Positions 7,989-17,144 of a DNA stretch of 64,000 bases are shown in pieces (position 1 is the first letter of the stretch; the number at the start of each line of letters is the position of its first letter). Source of the DNA: Microbispora siamensis (GTDB lineage Bacteria > Actinomycetota > Actinomycetes > Streptosporangiales > Streptosporangiaceae); contig NZ_BOOF01000023.1 of NCBI RefSeq assembly GCF_016863095.1, forward strand, positions 1 through 64,000, given 5' to 3'. The notes under the pieces are model-generated. The model ran no database searches. It was not told the DNA's origin and saw nothing but the letters and a program-made list of their open reading frames with translations. Position numbers and translations under genes: made by a program.

Positions 7989-8052
7989 TCGGGCACCATC
8001 CCCACTAGGCCGCGCAGCGGCTGATCGGTGAGTCGCGTCCTGGAGGAAGCGA

Positions 8053-8838
8053 ATGGAGAGCAAGAACCCCATATTCAGTCGGCGCGGGGCGGCTGGTCAG
8101 CAGGCGTGGGCCGGTCCGGCGCCCAGCGTGCAGCAGCTGAACCAGATGTACGCCGCGCCCTCGTACGCTCCCCCCGCGGCGCGGGCCATGACCATCGACG
8201 ACGTCGTGGTGCGGGGCTTCATGACCCTCGGCACGCTCGTCGTGTCGGCGGCCCTGGCCTGGTACTTCAACGTCGGCTGGGGACTGGCGGCGCCGGCGAT
8301 GATCGTGGGCCTGATCCTCGGGCTCATCGTGTCGTTCAAGCAGAGCACCAACCCCGCGCTGATCCTCGGCTACTCCGTGTGCTACGGCGTCGCCATCGGC
8401 GTGCTGAGCCACATGTACGACGATGTCTACAACGGCATCGTCCTGCAGGCGGTGCTCGGCACGATGGTGGCCTTCGGCGGCACGCTGGCCGTGTACGCGC
8501 TGAAGATCTTCCGGCCGACTCCGAAGTTCGCCAAGTTCGTGATCGCCGCCGCGTTCGGAGCGGTCGGCCTGATGCTGATCAACTGGATCGCGGGCATCTT
8601 CGTCAGCGGCGGCCTGGGCCTGCGCACCGACAGCCCCATCGGCTGGGTCTTCAGCATCGGCATGATCCTGCTCGGCTGCTTCTTCCTGCTGCTCGACTTC
8701 AGCGAGATCGAGGCGGGGGTGCGGGCCGGCGTGCCGGAGCGCTACTCGTGGCTGATGGCGTTCGGCCTGACCCTGAGCCTCGTCTGGCTCTACCTGGAGA
8801 TCCTCCGCTTCATCAGCTACTTCACGAACAACGACTAG
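8053..8838 (+). CDS. Bax inhibitor-1/YccA family membrane protein
   Basis: A 261-residue integral membrane protein. After a Pro/Ala-rich cytoplasmic lead of about 45 residues comes the family signature TIDDVVVRGFMTLG, then seven predicted membrane segments (AALAWYF, MIVGLILGLIV, ILGYSVCYGVAIG and so on). The family is linked to membrane-stress responses and, in some members, Ca2+ leak, but its role in actinobacteria is not established. GGAGGAAGCGA precedes the ATG. A strong terminator follows. Confidence 0.85.
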   Translation: MESKNPIFSRRGAAGQQAWAGPAPSVQQLNQMYAAPSYAPPAARAMTIDDVVVRGFMTLGTLVVSAALAWYFNVGWGLAAPAMIVGLILGLIVSFKQSTNPALILGYSVCYGVAIGVLSHMYDDVYNGIVLQAVLGTMVAFGGTLAVYALKIFRPTPKFAKFVIAAAFGAVGLMLINWIAGIFVSGGLGLRTDSPIGWVFSIGMILLGCFFLLLDFSEIEAGVRAGVPERYSWLMAFGLTLSLVWLYLEILRFISYFTNND

Positions 8839-8849
8839 CCGTACGAGCG

Positions 8850-8885
8850 AAAGGGGCGCCGTTCCTCCGGGAGCGGCGCCCCTTT
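8850..8885 (+). terminator. Strong intrinsic terminator
   Basis: AAAGGGGCGCCG and CGGCGCCCCTTT form a perfect 12-bp stem with a 12-nt loop, 12 nt after the BI-1 stop codon. Confidence 0.8.
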
Positions 8886-9025
8886 GTCGCGCTATATCAG
8901 GATCCGGTGATCGGCGACGCAACTTTCGATCAACATCTTGTAACAAATCAATGCCGCTGAGGGCTTGTCAAGCGCGGACCGGTGATGCACTGTGACACAA
9001 AGCAGCCTTTTCCGTGGAGGTGCCC

Positions 9026-9244
9026 ATGTCGTTGAACCACTCACCGGAGACCCAGAACAAGCTGATCGCCCGTGTCCCGTCCATAACCGGGCGCGACCTC
9101 CCAGAGTGGTTCGAAGCCATCGACAACGGCCCGTCGTTCCTACGCTGTGAAGAGCGGGCCAACTGGCTCGCCGACGAGCACGGGCTGAGCCACGGCTACG
9201 CCGCCGCGATCGTCCTCGAGCACGAACGGCGGCGTCGCTTCTAG
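9026..9244 (+). CDS. Small DUF4287-like protein
   Basis: A 72-residue protein resembling DUF4287 members by the TGRDLPEWFEAI opening and the AxWLxxEHGLSHGYAxAIVLEH ending. It is likely a small helical protein; the family has no assigned function. The ATG at 9026 is chosen over the in-frame GTG at 9014 because GGAGG lies 5 nt upstream. It is flanked by terminator-like hairpins and so forms its own transcription unit. Confidence 0.7.
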   Translation: MSLNHSPETQNKLIARVPSITGRDLPEWFEAIDNGPSFLRCEERANWLADEHGLSHGYAAAIVLEHERRRRF

Positions 9245-9250
9245 ACCGGA

Positions 9251-9278
9251 GCGCGGGAGGGGCAGTGACGTCCCGCGC
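9251..9278 (+). terminator. Hairpin after the DUF4287-like gene
   Basis: GCGCGGGA and TCCCGCGC form a perfect 8-bp stem 7 nt after the stop codon, with a 12-nt loop. Confidence 0.5.
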
Positions 9279-9378
9279 AACAGCAGGCACAACTCAGCAG
9301 GCACAAAACAGCACGCACGAGCAGCGACTCACGAGCAGCATGCTGCCACAGTCCTGAGTGGCGTCCTGAGGCAGAACC

Positions 9379-9411
9379 GACGCGCCCGCACCGGTCCGGT
9401 GCGGGCGCATC
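9379..9411 (+). terminator. Hairpin abutting the PPOX gene start
   Basis: A 14-bp stem with one mismatch (GCGCCCGCACC / GGTGCGGGCGC at its core) with a 5-nt loop, followed by ATTGTTCT. It ends only 9 nt before the ATG of the next gene, so it is either a terminator for upstream transcription or a structure that limits translation. Confidence 0.5.
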
Positions 9412-9419
9412 ATTGTTCT

Positions 9420-9830
9420 ATGGATCTCGACAAGGCGCGTGAGTTCGTCAGGAACAACCACCGAGCGGTCATGCTGACCCGCTATCCGGACGGGCGGCCG
9501 CAGACCTCCCCGGTGACCGTCGGCTGCGACAAGGACGGCTACATCGTGATCAGCAGCCGCGAGACGGCCGTCAAGACCCGCAATCTGCGGGAGAACCCTC
9601 AGGTCGTGCTCACCGTGATGACCGACGCCTTCTACGGCGAGTGGATGCAGATCGAGGGCGTCGCCCACGTCGTCTCGCTGCCGGACGCGATGGAGCACCT
9701 GGTGCAGTACTACCGCGACATCAGCGGCGAGCACCCGGACTGGGACGACTACCGCGCCGCGATGATCCGGGACAAGCGAGTGATCATCCGGGTCGAGCCC
9801 ACACGCGCGGGCCCCGACTTCCACGGCTGA
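9420..9830 (+). CDS. PPOX-class F420/FMN-dependent oxidoreductase
   Basis: A 136-residue split beta-barrel flavoprotein. The pattern [28 protein letters not shown], then [19 protein letters not shown], is typical of actinobacterial PPOX proteins that use deazaflavin F420. The ending [15 protein letters not shown] is also typical. Members reduce activated double bonds or bind cofactor; the substrate is unknown. There is no clear ribosome-binding site before the ATG, and a hairpin ends 9 nt upstream. Confidence 0.82.
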   Translation: MDLDKAREFVRNNHRAVMLTRYPDGRPQTSPVTVGCDKDGYIVISSRETAVKTRNLRENPQVVLTVMTDAFYGEWMQIEGVAHVVSLPDAMEHLVQYYRDISGEHPDWDDYRAAMIRDKRVIIRVEPTRAGPDFHG

Positions 9831-9881
9831 GCCGGCCCCGCCGGTCCCGGCTCCGGCCGGGACCGGCGTGAATCCCTTCGC

Positions 9882-11099
9882 TCAGGACAGCCGCTCCAGC
9901 ACCATCGCCATGCCCTGGCCGCCGCCGACGCACATCGTCTCCAGCCCGATCGACTTGTCGTGGAACCGGAGGCTGTTGACCAGCGTGGAGGTGATGCGGG
10001 CGCCGGTCATGCCGAACGGGTGGCCCACCGCGATCGCGCCACCGTTAACGTTGAGCCGCTCGATGTCGATGCCCAGTTCCTGGTAGGAGGGGATGACCTG
10101 GGCCGCGAACGCCTCGTTGATCTCGACCAGGTCGACGTCGCCGATCGACATGCCCGCACGGGCGAGAGCCTGCCGCGACGCCTCGATCGGGCCCAGCCCC
10201 ATGATCTCGGGGGACAGGCCCGTGACGCCGGTCGACACGATCCGGGCGAGCGGCGTGATGCCCAGCTCGGCGGCCTTGGTGTCGCTCATGACGACCACAG
10301 CGGCGGCGCCGTCGTTCAGCGGGCAGCAGTTGCCCGCCGTCACCGTGCCGTCCGGCCGGAAGACCGGCTTGAGCTGCGAGACCGCCTCGTACGTCGTGCC
10401 GGCCCTGGGGCCGTCGTCCTTGCTCACCACGCTGCCGTCGGGGAGCGTCACCGGGGTGATGTCGCTCTCCCAGAAGCCGTTGGCGATGGCCTTCTCGGCG
10501 AGGTTCTGCGAGCGCACGCCGAACTCGTCCTGCTCGCGCCGCGAGACGCCCTTCAGGGCCGCGACGTTCTCGGCCGTCTGGCCCATGGCGATGTAGACGT
10601 CCGGCAGCGCGCCGTCCTCGCGCGGGTCGTGCCACACCGGCGCGCCGCCCTTCGCGGTCTCCTCCGTCCGCGCCTTCGCCTCGTCGAACAGCGGGTTCTG
10701 CGCCTGGGGCATGTCGGAGCTGCCGTTGGCGAAGCGGGAGACGGTCTCGACACCCGCCGAGATGAACACATCGCCCTCGCCGGCCTTGATGGCGTGGAAC
10801 GCCATCCGGGTCGTCTGCAGGGAGGAGGAGCAGTAGCGGGTCACGGTGGTGCCCGGCACGTTGTCGAGCCCGAGCATCACCGCGACCACGCGTCCCAGGT
10901 TGTGGCCCTGCTCGCCGCCGGGAAGCCCACAGCCCAGCATGAGGTCGTCAACGTCGTTCGGGTCGAGCTGCGGCACCTTCGCCAGCGCGGCGCGGACCAT
11001 CTGCACGGTCAGGTCGTCCGGGCGGATGTCCTTGAGTGACCCCTTGAAGGCGCGGCCGATCGGCGACCGCGCGGTCGCCACGATGACTGCCTCGGGCAT
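9882..11099 (-). CDS. Acetyl-CoA C-acyltransferase (thiolase)
   Basis: A 405-residue thiolase that cleaves 3-ketoacyl-CoA in beta-oxidation or condenses acetyl-CoA. Cys90 in RYCSSSLQ is the acyl-accepting nucleophile, [11 protein letters not shown] supplies the catalytic His, and CVGGGQGMA near the C-terminus supplies the second Cys. The ATG at 11099 follows AGGAGAGTCAC; an in-frame upstream ATG lacks a ribosome-binding site. In M. tuberculosis the same position next to an SGNH protein and cbs is taken by fadA3 (from memory). Confidence 0.9.
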   Translation of the reverse strand: MPEAVIVATARSPIGRAFKGSLKDIRPDDLTVQMVRAALAKVPQLDPNDVDDLMLGCGLPGGEQGHNLGRVVAVMLGLDNVPGTTVTRYCSSSLQTTRMAFHAIKAGEGDVFISAGVETVSRFANGSSDMPQAQNPLFDEAKARTEETAKGGAPVWHDPREDGALPDVYIAMGQTAENVAALKGVSRREQDEFGVRSQNLAEKAIANGFWESDITPVTLPDGSVVSKDDGPRAGTTYEAVSQLKPVFRPDGTVTAGNCCPLNDGAAAVVVMSDTKAAELGITPLARIVSTGVTGLSPEIMGLGPIEASRQALARAGMSIGDVDLVEINEAFAAQVIPSYQELGIDIERLNVNGGAIAVGHPFGMTGARITSTLVNSLRFHDKSIGLETMCVGGGQGMAMVLERLS

Positions 11100-11213
11100 G
11101 TGACTCTCCTGCCTGATCTCGTGCCCCTCCACCCAGGGTTCGGGGGGCCTCCTCCCCGGAGGTTACCCTTCGGTACGCCGCCCGCCACGCCCCGGGCCCC
11201 ACTCACCAGAATT

Positions 11214-11229
11214 TTGTACTACTGCACAA
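11214..11229. promoter_or_regulatory. Near-palindrome upstream of the thiolase
   Basis: TTGTAC-TACT-GCACAA has five of six arm pairs matching and lies in the presumed thiolase promoter, about 115 nt before the start codon. TetR-type fatty-acid regulators use sites of this size, but the assignment is speculative. Confidence 0.25.
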
Positions 11230-11238
11230 GTCAATCAA

Positions 11239-12606
11239 TCAGCCGTACATGCCGGGGGTGGTGGCGGTGCCGTCGTTGACGGCGTGGAGGCCGCCCTTCT
11301 CGTCGCGCCACAGGCGCCAGCCGTTCTGGCTGCCGGTGAACCAGGAGGGCGGCGCGGAGGAGGAGTCCTTGCGCTTGCCCGTGGCCAGGTCGAACTCGCA
11401 CAGCGCCGCGATCGAGTAGAACCCGGGGATCATGCCGCGCAGCGGCAGCGGCTTGGGGTCGGTCACGCAGAACGACCAGCCGGTCGCGCCGCTCACCGGG
11501 GTCGGCTCGCCGGTGCTGAGGTCGAAGACCGAGCCGGGGGCGTCGCGCTTGAGGAAGCCGAGCTTGTTCATCTCGGGCGGGAAGGCCAGCCACCAGCCCG
11601 ACCCGGGAACCTGGGTGGGCGTGATCTGCCCCAGGACCCGTCCGGTCTCGGCGTCGAGCCGGGCGAACCCGCCGTACTGGCCCTGCTCGTCCACCGGCCG
11701 GACGACCGGCGCGTACGCGGGGTTGCCACTGGGGTAGACGCGGACGACGGACGGCCGCATCCAGTCGACGGCGCCGTCGGCGAGACGCGCGGAGAACAGG
11801 CCGAAGGTCGACGTCTCTTTGGTCTCGGGGTTGGTGTACGGGGCGACGTATCCGATGATCTTGTCGCCCGTGGCGCCGAAGGCCCAGCCCCCGCTCAGGT
11901 CGACGTCGGGGCCGAGGGCCTGCTCGATCGGCAGTTGCCAGACGGTCTTGCCGTCCTTGATCGCGCGAGCCTCCAGCACCGGGTGGGAGGCGAGCCTGAG
12001 CAGGACGACCTTGGACGAGTCGGACCACTCGACCTCCGCGATGCCGGCCAGGCGCCACTTCACGGCGCCGTCGCGGGGGTCGAGGACCACGACGCGGGCG
12101 GACGAGAGCGCGGTGTCCTCGGAGACGCAGACGTACGGCCCGCAGCGCTGCGGCCCGAAGGTGGATCGCACGGGCCTGGTCCACTTCTGCTGCCCGGTGC
12201 GGGCGTCCCTGGCGACCAGCGCGGCGCCCTTGTGACCGGCCGCGGCGGGGTCGAGCGCGACCACCACGGCCTGCCCGCCGCCGGTCTCCACGGTCGCCGG
12301 AGCCTGCACCCCCATGCCGGGGAGCCGGCCCACCATCGTCGCGGGGTGTGCCCAGAGCCGGCGGCCGGTGGCGAGGTCGAGGACGACGGTCTCCAGGGAG
12401 CCGTCGGGCCGCATGGAGGTGGTGGCCGCGACGCCGCCTCCCGTGGTGGCCCGGCTGACCGCGTTCACCTGCGTGTTCTGCCAGGCCGGGTAGTCCTTGG
12501 CGGCCTCGTCGCCGCCGGAGCAGCCGGTGAGGGCGCCCCCGGTCAGCAGGGCGGTCGCGGCGAGCGCCAGAGCGGGTTTCACGTGGTTCAGCTGGGGCCG
12601 GATCAT
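11239..12606 (-). CDS. Beta-propeller (PQQ-like) lipoprotein
   Basis: A 455-residue exported lipoprotein. A signal peptide of about 27 residues ends in the lipobox LTGC, so Cys would be lipid-anchored on the outer face. The mature part has repeats of about 40-50 residues with signatures such as LDLATGRRLWAHP, RDARTGQQKWTRP, LDPRDGAVKWRL and LDAETGRVLGQI, as in PQQ/WD-type propellers. Function is unknown; such proteins often act as binding scaffolds. The ATG at 12606 has GTAGGAGCGAA upstream. Confidence 0.8.
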   Translation of the reverse strand: MIRPQLNHVKPALALAATALLTGGALTGCSGGDEAAKDYPAWQNTQVNAVSRATTGGGVAATTSMRPDGSLETVVLDLATGRRLWAHPATMVGRLPGMGVQAPATVETGGGQAVVVALDPAAAGHKGAALVARDARTGQQKWTRPVRSTFGPQRCGPYVCVSEDTALSSARVVVLDPRDGAVKWRLAGIAEVEWSDSSKVVLLRLASHPVLEARAIKDGKTVWQLPIEQALGPDVDLSGGWAFGATGDKIIGYVAPYTNPETKETSTFGLFSARLADGAVDWMRPSVVRVYPSGNPAYAPVVRPVDEQGQYGGFARLDAETGRVLGQITPTQVPGSGWWLAFPPEMNKLGFLKRDAPGSVFDLSTGEPTPVSGATGWSFCVTDPKPLPLRGMIPGFYSIAALCEFDLATGKRKDSSSAPPSWFTGSQNGWRLWRDEKGGLHAVNDGTATTPGMYG

Positions 12607-12653
12607 TTCGCTCCTACAGGGGGTGATGGCCCGGCCGCAGGAGGTAACCGGCT

Positions 12654-13628
12654 CTAGGCGTTCGGAAGCGGCCCGGGTCTCCGGCGGAGCAGTGCCGCCC
12701 ACCGTCCGTGGGGGCCGAACGCCCGGCCGGCGACACGGGTCGCGGTGACCTCGGTGCCGGGTTCCTCCACGGCCATTGCGGCCAAGAGGTATTGCGATCC
12801 TTCGACGCGCACGGGTTCCGGCTCGGGCCACAACCCCAACGCGGCGCATACAGACGGTAGCACTGCGTACGCGGCTTGTAGGTAACCTCGGGCAGATGGA
12901 TGGAAACGATCTGGTCCGAACATCTCGGCCGGGTTCGCGTCGAATTCGGGTCCGAGCAGGTCGGCGAACGCCACGGTGCGGCCGCCCGCCTCGACGACGG
13001 CGACCGTCTGGGCGGCGGCGAGCTGCCGCGACCAGCGCCGGGTGACCCATCGGAGCGGCTGGGCGATCGGACGCACGGTGCCCAGGTCGGGACAGGTCCC
13101 CACGACCACCTCCGCACCGGCCTCGCGCAGCCGGCGCACCGCCTTCTGCAGGTGCCGTACGGCCCGGGCCGGCAGGGTGGCCGTGGTCACGTCGTTGGCC
13201 CCCACGAAGACGACCGCGATCTCCGGCCGGGCCTCCAACGCGCGGTCCACCTGGGTGCCGAGGTCCACCGACGCCGCGCCCGACTGGCCGACCACGGTGA
13301 GGCGCACCGGACGCTCCGCCACCGCCGCGAGCCCGTACGCGATGCGGACGGCCGGGGTGTCCTCGGGGCGGGTCATGCCGAGGCCGACGGAGGTCGAGTC
13401 GCCGAGGACGGCCATCCGGATCGGCTCACCGGGGTAGGCGCCGTACACGCCGTCGGCCTGCGGGCCGTCGAGGCCGTGCGGCTGCCCCACGATGCGGCGG
13501 GCCACCATGGCCTCGGCCATCAGCAGGCCGTACGTGACCGCTCCCAGGGCCGTGAGCCCGCCTCCGCCCAGGGCGGCGGCGGTGGCGATACGCCGCGCGG
13601 CGCGCACCGCGCCGGACGTCCAGATCAC
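12654..13628 (-). CDS. SGNH/GDSL hydrolase, membrane-anchored
   Basis: A 324-residue SGNH-fold hydrolase. An N-terminal hydrophobic segment (about 15-37) probably anchors it with the enzyme outside. Block I is VLGDSTSVGLG (nucleophile Ser), block III is VFVGANDV and block V is DRFHPSARG (Asp and His). The substrate would be an ester or acetyl group on lipid or polysaccharide. The start is GTG at 13628 with GAGGGGGG upstream. From memory, Rv1075c in M. tuberculosis is an exported homolog at the same place. Confidence 0.85.
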   Translation of the reverse strand: MIWTSGAVRAARRIATAAALGGGGLTALGAVTYGLLMAEAMVARRIVGQPHGLDGPQADGVYGAYPGEPIRMAVLGDSTSVGLGMTRPEDTPAVRIAYGLAAVAERPVRLTVVGQSGAASVDLGTQVDRALEARPEIAVVFVGANDVTTATLPARAVRHLQKAVRRLREAGAEVVVGTCPDLGTVRPIAQPLRWVTRRWSRQLAAAQTVAVVEAGGRTVAFADLLGPEFDANPAEMFGPDRFHPSARGYLQAAYAVLPSVCAALGLWPEPEPVRVEGSQYLLAAMAVEEPGTEVTATRVAGRAFGPHGRWAALLRRRPGPLPNA

Positions 13629-13748
13629 CCGCCCCCCTCACGCTCACGGTACGGTTTGAAGAAGAAACTAGCCGAGTTCCGGCCACCCCTATCGGAACCC
13701 CGGCTGACGGCAGGCTGACAAGCTTCGGCAAACAAGGTGGTCATCGCG

Positions 13749-15119
13749 GTGCGCGTTCACGACTCGCTGGTGGAGCTGATGGGCAACACCCCGCTCGTCC
13801 GGCTGCGCAAGGTCACGGCGGGCGCGTCCGCCCAGGTCCTGGCCAAGGTGGAGTACTTCAACCCCGGCGGCTCGGTGAAGGACCGCATCGCGGTGCGGAT
13901 GATCGAGGCGGCCGAGCGGAGCGGCGAGCTCAAGCCCGGCGGCACGATCGTCGAGCCGACCTCCGGCAACACCGGCGTGGGCCTGGCCATCGTGGCGCAG
14001 GAGAAGGGCTACCGCTGCCTGTTCGTCTGCCCGGACAAGGTCGCCCAGGACAAGATCAACGTGCTCCGGGCGTACGGCGCGGAGGTCGTCGTCTGCCCGA
14101 CCGCCGTCTCGCCCGACCACCCCGACTCGTACTACTCGGTGTCGGACCGGCTGGCCCGCGAGATCCCGAACGCCTGGAAGCCCGACCAGTACTCCAACCC
14201 CGAGAACCCGGCGAGCCACTACCACTCCACCGGGCCGGAGATCTGGGAGCAGACCGAGGGCAGGATCACGCACTTCGTCGCCGGCATCGGCACCGGCGGG
14301 ACGATCAGCGGGACCGGCAAGTACCTCAAGGAGGTCTCCGGCGGCCGGGTCAAGGTCATCGGCGCCGACCCCGTCGGTTCCGTCTACTCCGGCGGCACCG
14401 GCCGTCCCTACCTCGTGGAGGGCGTGGGCGAGGACATCTGGCCCGCGACGTACGACACCACGATCTGCGACGAGATCATCGCGGTCTCCGACAAGGACTC
14501 GTTCGGCATGACCCGCAGGCTCGCCCGCGAGGAGGCGCTGCTCGTCGGCGGTTCGTGCGGCATGGCCGTGGTGGCGGCCGTACGGGTCGCCCAGGCGGCC
14601 GGGCCGAACGACGTCGTGGTCGTGCTGCTGCCGGACGGCGGCCGCGGCTACCTGTCGAAGATCTTCAACGACGAGTGGATGGCCGACTACGGCTTCCTCA
14701 CCACGGCGAGCGAGGAGGGCCTGGTCGGCGACGTGCTGGGGCGCAAGACGCCGGGGCTGCCCGAGTTCGTCCACGTCCACCCGCACGAGTCCGTCGGCAC
14801 CGCGATCTCGATCATGCGGGAGTACAACGTCTCGCAGCTTCCGGTCATGAAGGAGGAGCCGCCGGTCATGGCGGCCGAGGTCATCGGCTCGATCGTGGAG
14901 CGCGACCTGCTGGAGGGCCTCTACCGCGGCCGGGTGCGGTCCGAGGACGAGATCGGCGGCCACATGTCCGCGCCGCTGCCCATGATCGGATCAGGTGAGC
15001 CGGTGGCCCGGGCGGTCGAGGCGCTGGAGAAGGCCGACGCCGCCGTGGTCCTCGACGACGGCAAGCCGGTGGGCATGGTCACCCGCCAGGACCTGCTGGC
15101 CTTCCTCGCCAACCACTGA
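13749..15119 (+). CDS. cbs: Cystathionine beta-synthase
   Basis: A 456-residue PLP enzyme joining homocysteine and serine to give cystathionine. The catalytic core has NPGGSVKDRIA with the PLP lysine, PTSGNTGVGLA and GTGGTISGTGKYL. The last ~120 residues are a pair of CBS domains (VGTAISIMREYNVSQLPV and GKPVGMVTRQDLLAF) that may bind a nucleotide or SAM. The GTG at 13749 is favoured because AAGGTGG ends 9 nt upstream; an in-frame GTG at 13737 lies within that site. It pairs functionally with metB downstream, with two gene remnants between. Confidence 0.9.
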   Translation: MRVHDSLVELMGNTPLVRLRKVTAGASAQVLAKVEYFNPGGSVKDRIAVRMIEAAERSGELKPGGTIVEPTSGNTGVGLAIVAQEKGYRCLFVCPDKVAQDKINVLRAYGAEVVVCPTAVSPDHPDSYYSVSDRLAREIPNAWKPDQYSNPENPASHYHSTGPEIWEQTEGRITHFVAGIGTGGTISGTGKYLKEVSGGRVKVIGADPVGSVYSGGTGRPYLVEGVGEDIWPATYDTTICDEIIAVSDKDSFGMTRRLAREEALLVGGSCGMAVVAAVRVAQAAGPNDVVVVLLPDGGRGYLSKIFNDEWMADYGFLTTASEEGLVGDVLGRKTPGLPEFVHVHPHESVGTAISIMREYNVSQLPVMKEEPPVMAAEVIGSIVERDLLEGLYRGRVRSEDEIGGHMSAPLPMIGSGEPVARAVEALEKADAAVVLDDGKPVGMVTRQDLLAFLANH

Positions 15120-15146
15120 GTTCGGATCACGCTGTCGCGCGTTCGC

Positions 15147-15524
15147 CTACGTCGGCTCAATGTGCCGTGGGGGCCGCCCTGCCCTGTCGTCCAGGGTGGC
15201 GAGGAAGCTCTCGGCCGCGTCCTGCACCCGGACCCGGTCGCCGGTGGCGAGCAGATCGAGCAGCAGCCCGCGGATCGTCGCGATCACGAGTGTGGCCGTG
15301 CGCGCCGCCGTCGCCGGGTCGACGTCCGGTCCTTGCGCGTCGCACAGGGCGCCCATCCAGTCGGCCACGACGTGCTCCAGGAAGTCCGCGAACTGCTGCG
15401 GCGACTGGAGAGCGCGTCCATAGACCGCGAAGAAGAGCCTGAACTCCGCCCACCGCCGTGGGTCGGAGGTCCGCGTCCAGACCGCGCGCGCCGCCGTCGC
15501 CAGGTCGGGCCGGTCGCCGGCCGC
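15147..15524 (-). pseudogene. TetR-family regulator, C-terminal fragment
   Basis: The last ~120 codons of a TetR regulator: DLATAARAVWTRTSDPRRWAEFRLFFAVYG, then a helical ligand-binding and dimer region ending in DAAESFLATLDDR. The DNA-binding N-terminal half is missing. At about 15524 the sequence switches to the interior of a short-chain dehydrogenase gene on the other strand, so the 5' half was lost by deletion. The stop codon is TAG (15147-15149). Confidence 0.7.
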
Positions 15525-15527
15525 TTC

Positions 15528-15914
15528 ATGTCCACCGCGATCGGCTTCGCACGCGCGAAAGGCGCCGCCGCCTACGTGGGCGACGGCGCCAACCGCTGGC
15601 CGTCCGTCCACCGCGACGACGCCGCCCGCCTGTTCCGCCTCGCACTCGAATCCGCACCGCCCGGATCGGTCCTGCACGCCGTCGGCGACGAAGGCGTACC
15701 GATCCGCGAGGTCGCCGAGGTCTTCGCCGCACACCTCGGCATCCCCGCCGTCTCCGTCAGCCCCGAGCAGGCCCAGGACTACGTCGGCTGGCTCGGCGGC
15801 TTCTGGGGAGTCGACGGCCCCGCGTCGGCCCAGATCACCCGCGACCTGCTCGGCTGGCAGCCCACCCGCCCAGGTCTGATCGCCGACCTGAAGGAGGGCC
15901 ACTACTTCGCCTGA
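15528..15914 (+). pseudogene. NAD(P)-dependent SDR/epimerase, C-terminal fragment
   Basis: About 128 codons matching the C-terminal half of an extended SDR (atypical epimerase type): AAAYVGDGANRWPSVHRDDAARLFRLALE, a GSVLHAVGDEGVPIREVAE segment, and an ending LGWQPTRPGLIADL. The Rossmann half with its nucleotide-binding glycines and YxxxK is absent. The first ATG lies right at the junction with the opposing TetR fragment and has no ribosome-binding site, so expression is doubtful. Confidence 0.7.
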
Positions 15915-15960
15915 TCACCTGCCGACGCGCCGCCCGCCGGGACCAGGGGGGCCGGGCGGC

Positions 15961-15966
15961 TACGCT
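15961..15966 (+). promoter_or_regulatory. -10 element for leaderless metB
   Basis: TACGCT lies exactly 7 nt before the metB ATG and there is no ribosome-binding site, the pattern of a leaderless actinobacterial transcript starting at the A of ATG. Confidence 0.4.
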
Positions 15967-15973
15967 CGACCCC

Positions 15974-17113
15974 ATGAACCATGGTTTCGAGACGCTGGCC
16001 ATCCACGCGGGCCAGGAGCCGGACCCGCACACGGGCGCCGTCGTTCCTCCCATATACGCCGTGTCCACCTACAAGCAGGACGGCGTGGGCGGCCTGCGGG
16101 CGGGATACGAGTACAGCCGGTCGGCCAACCCGACCAGGACCGCACTCGAGGAGGCGCTGGCCGCCGTCGAGGGGGGCGTGCGCGGGCTGGCCTTCGCGTC
16201 AGGCCTGGCCGCCGAGGACACGCTGCTGCGGACCGTCTGCAAGCCCGGCGACCACGTGGTGATCCCCGACGACGCGTACGGCGGGACCTACCGGTTGTTC
16301 TCCCGGGTGCTGGAGCCGTGGGGGGTCTCCTTCGACCCGGTGCCGCTCGGCGACCTGGACGCGGTGCGCGCCGCCGTACGGCCGTCCACGAAGGCGATCT
16401 GGGTGGAGACGCCCACGAATCCCCTGCTGAACGTGGCGGACATCGCCGCGCTGGCGGACGTCGCGCACGACGGGGGCGCGGTGCTCGTGGTCGACAACAC
16501 CTTCGCCTCGCCATACCTGCAGCAGCCGCTCAGCCTGGGGGCCGACGTTGTAGTCCACTCGACGACCAAGTACGTCGGCGGCCACTCCGACGTGGTCGGC
16601 GGGGCGCTGGTGACGCGCTCGGCGGACCTCGGCGAGCGGCTGGCCTACCACCAGAACGCCATGGGCGCGGTGGCCGGGCCGTTCGACTCCTGGCTCACGC
16701 TGCGCGGCCTCAAGACGCTGGGCGTGCGCATGGACCGGCACTGCGACAACGCCGAGCGCGTGGTCGACCTGCTGCTGTCGCACCCGAAGGTCGTCCAGGT
16801 CCTCTATCCGGGCCTGCCCGAGCACCCCGGTCACGAGGTCGCGGCCAAGCAGATGCGGCGCTTCGGCGGCATGGTGTCGTTCCGGGTCGAGGGCGGCGAG
16901 GAGGCGGCCGTCGAGATCTGCAACCGCGCCAAGCTGTTCACGCTCGGGGAGTCGCTCGGCGGCGTCGAGTCGCTGATCGAGCACCCCGGCCGGATGACCC
17001 ACGCGTCGGCCGCCGGGTCGCCGCTGGAGGTCCCCGCCGACCTGGTCCGTCTGTCGGTCGGCATCGAGACCGTCGACGACCTGCTCGCCGACCTCTCCGA
17101 GGCACTCGGCTGA
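15974..17113 (+). CDS. metB: Cystathionine gamma-synthase/lyase family
   Basis: A 379-residue PLP enzyme of the Cys/Met metabolism family, which makes cystathionine from an activated homoserine or splits it to cysteine. It has YSRSANPTRTALE, FASGLAAEDT, VDNTFASPYLQ and the PLP lysine in HSTTKYVGGHSD; SLGGVESLIEHP near the end contacts substrate. Proximity to cbs suggests a transsulfuration role; synthase and lyase activity cannot be separated by sequence here. The transcript is probably leaderless. Confidence 0.85.
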   Translation: MNHGFETLAIHAGQEPDPHTGAVVPPIYAVSTYKQDGVGGLRAGYEYSRSANPTRTALEEALAAVEGGVRGLAFASGLAAEDTLLRTVCKPGDHVVIPDDAYGGTYRLFSRVLEPWGVSFDPVPLGDLDAVRAAVRPSTKAIWVETPTNPLLNVADIAALADVAHDGGAVLVVDNTFASPYLQQPLSLGADVVVHSTTKYVGGHSDVVGGALVTRSADLGERLAYHQNAMGAVAGPFDSWLTLRGLKTLGVRMDRHCDNAERVVDLLLSHPKVVQVLYPGLPEHPGHEVAAKQMRRFGGMVSFRVEGGEEAAVEICNRAKLFTLGESLGGVESLIEHPGRMTHASAAGSPLEVPADLVRLSVGIETVDDLLADLSEALG

Positions 17114-17144
17114 GGACTGTTCAACGCCCACTCCGCGCTGCTTT

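Larger units (their letters stand above)
7639..8052. other. Divergent intergenic region with two structured elements
   Basis: About 410 nt between the kinase and the BI-1 gene. It holds a MarR-like palindrome (7837-7853), a nearby partial copy TTCAAGT, and a stem-loop (7955-7988) in the presumed leader of the BI-1 gene. No coding frame is convincing. Confidence 0.5.
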
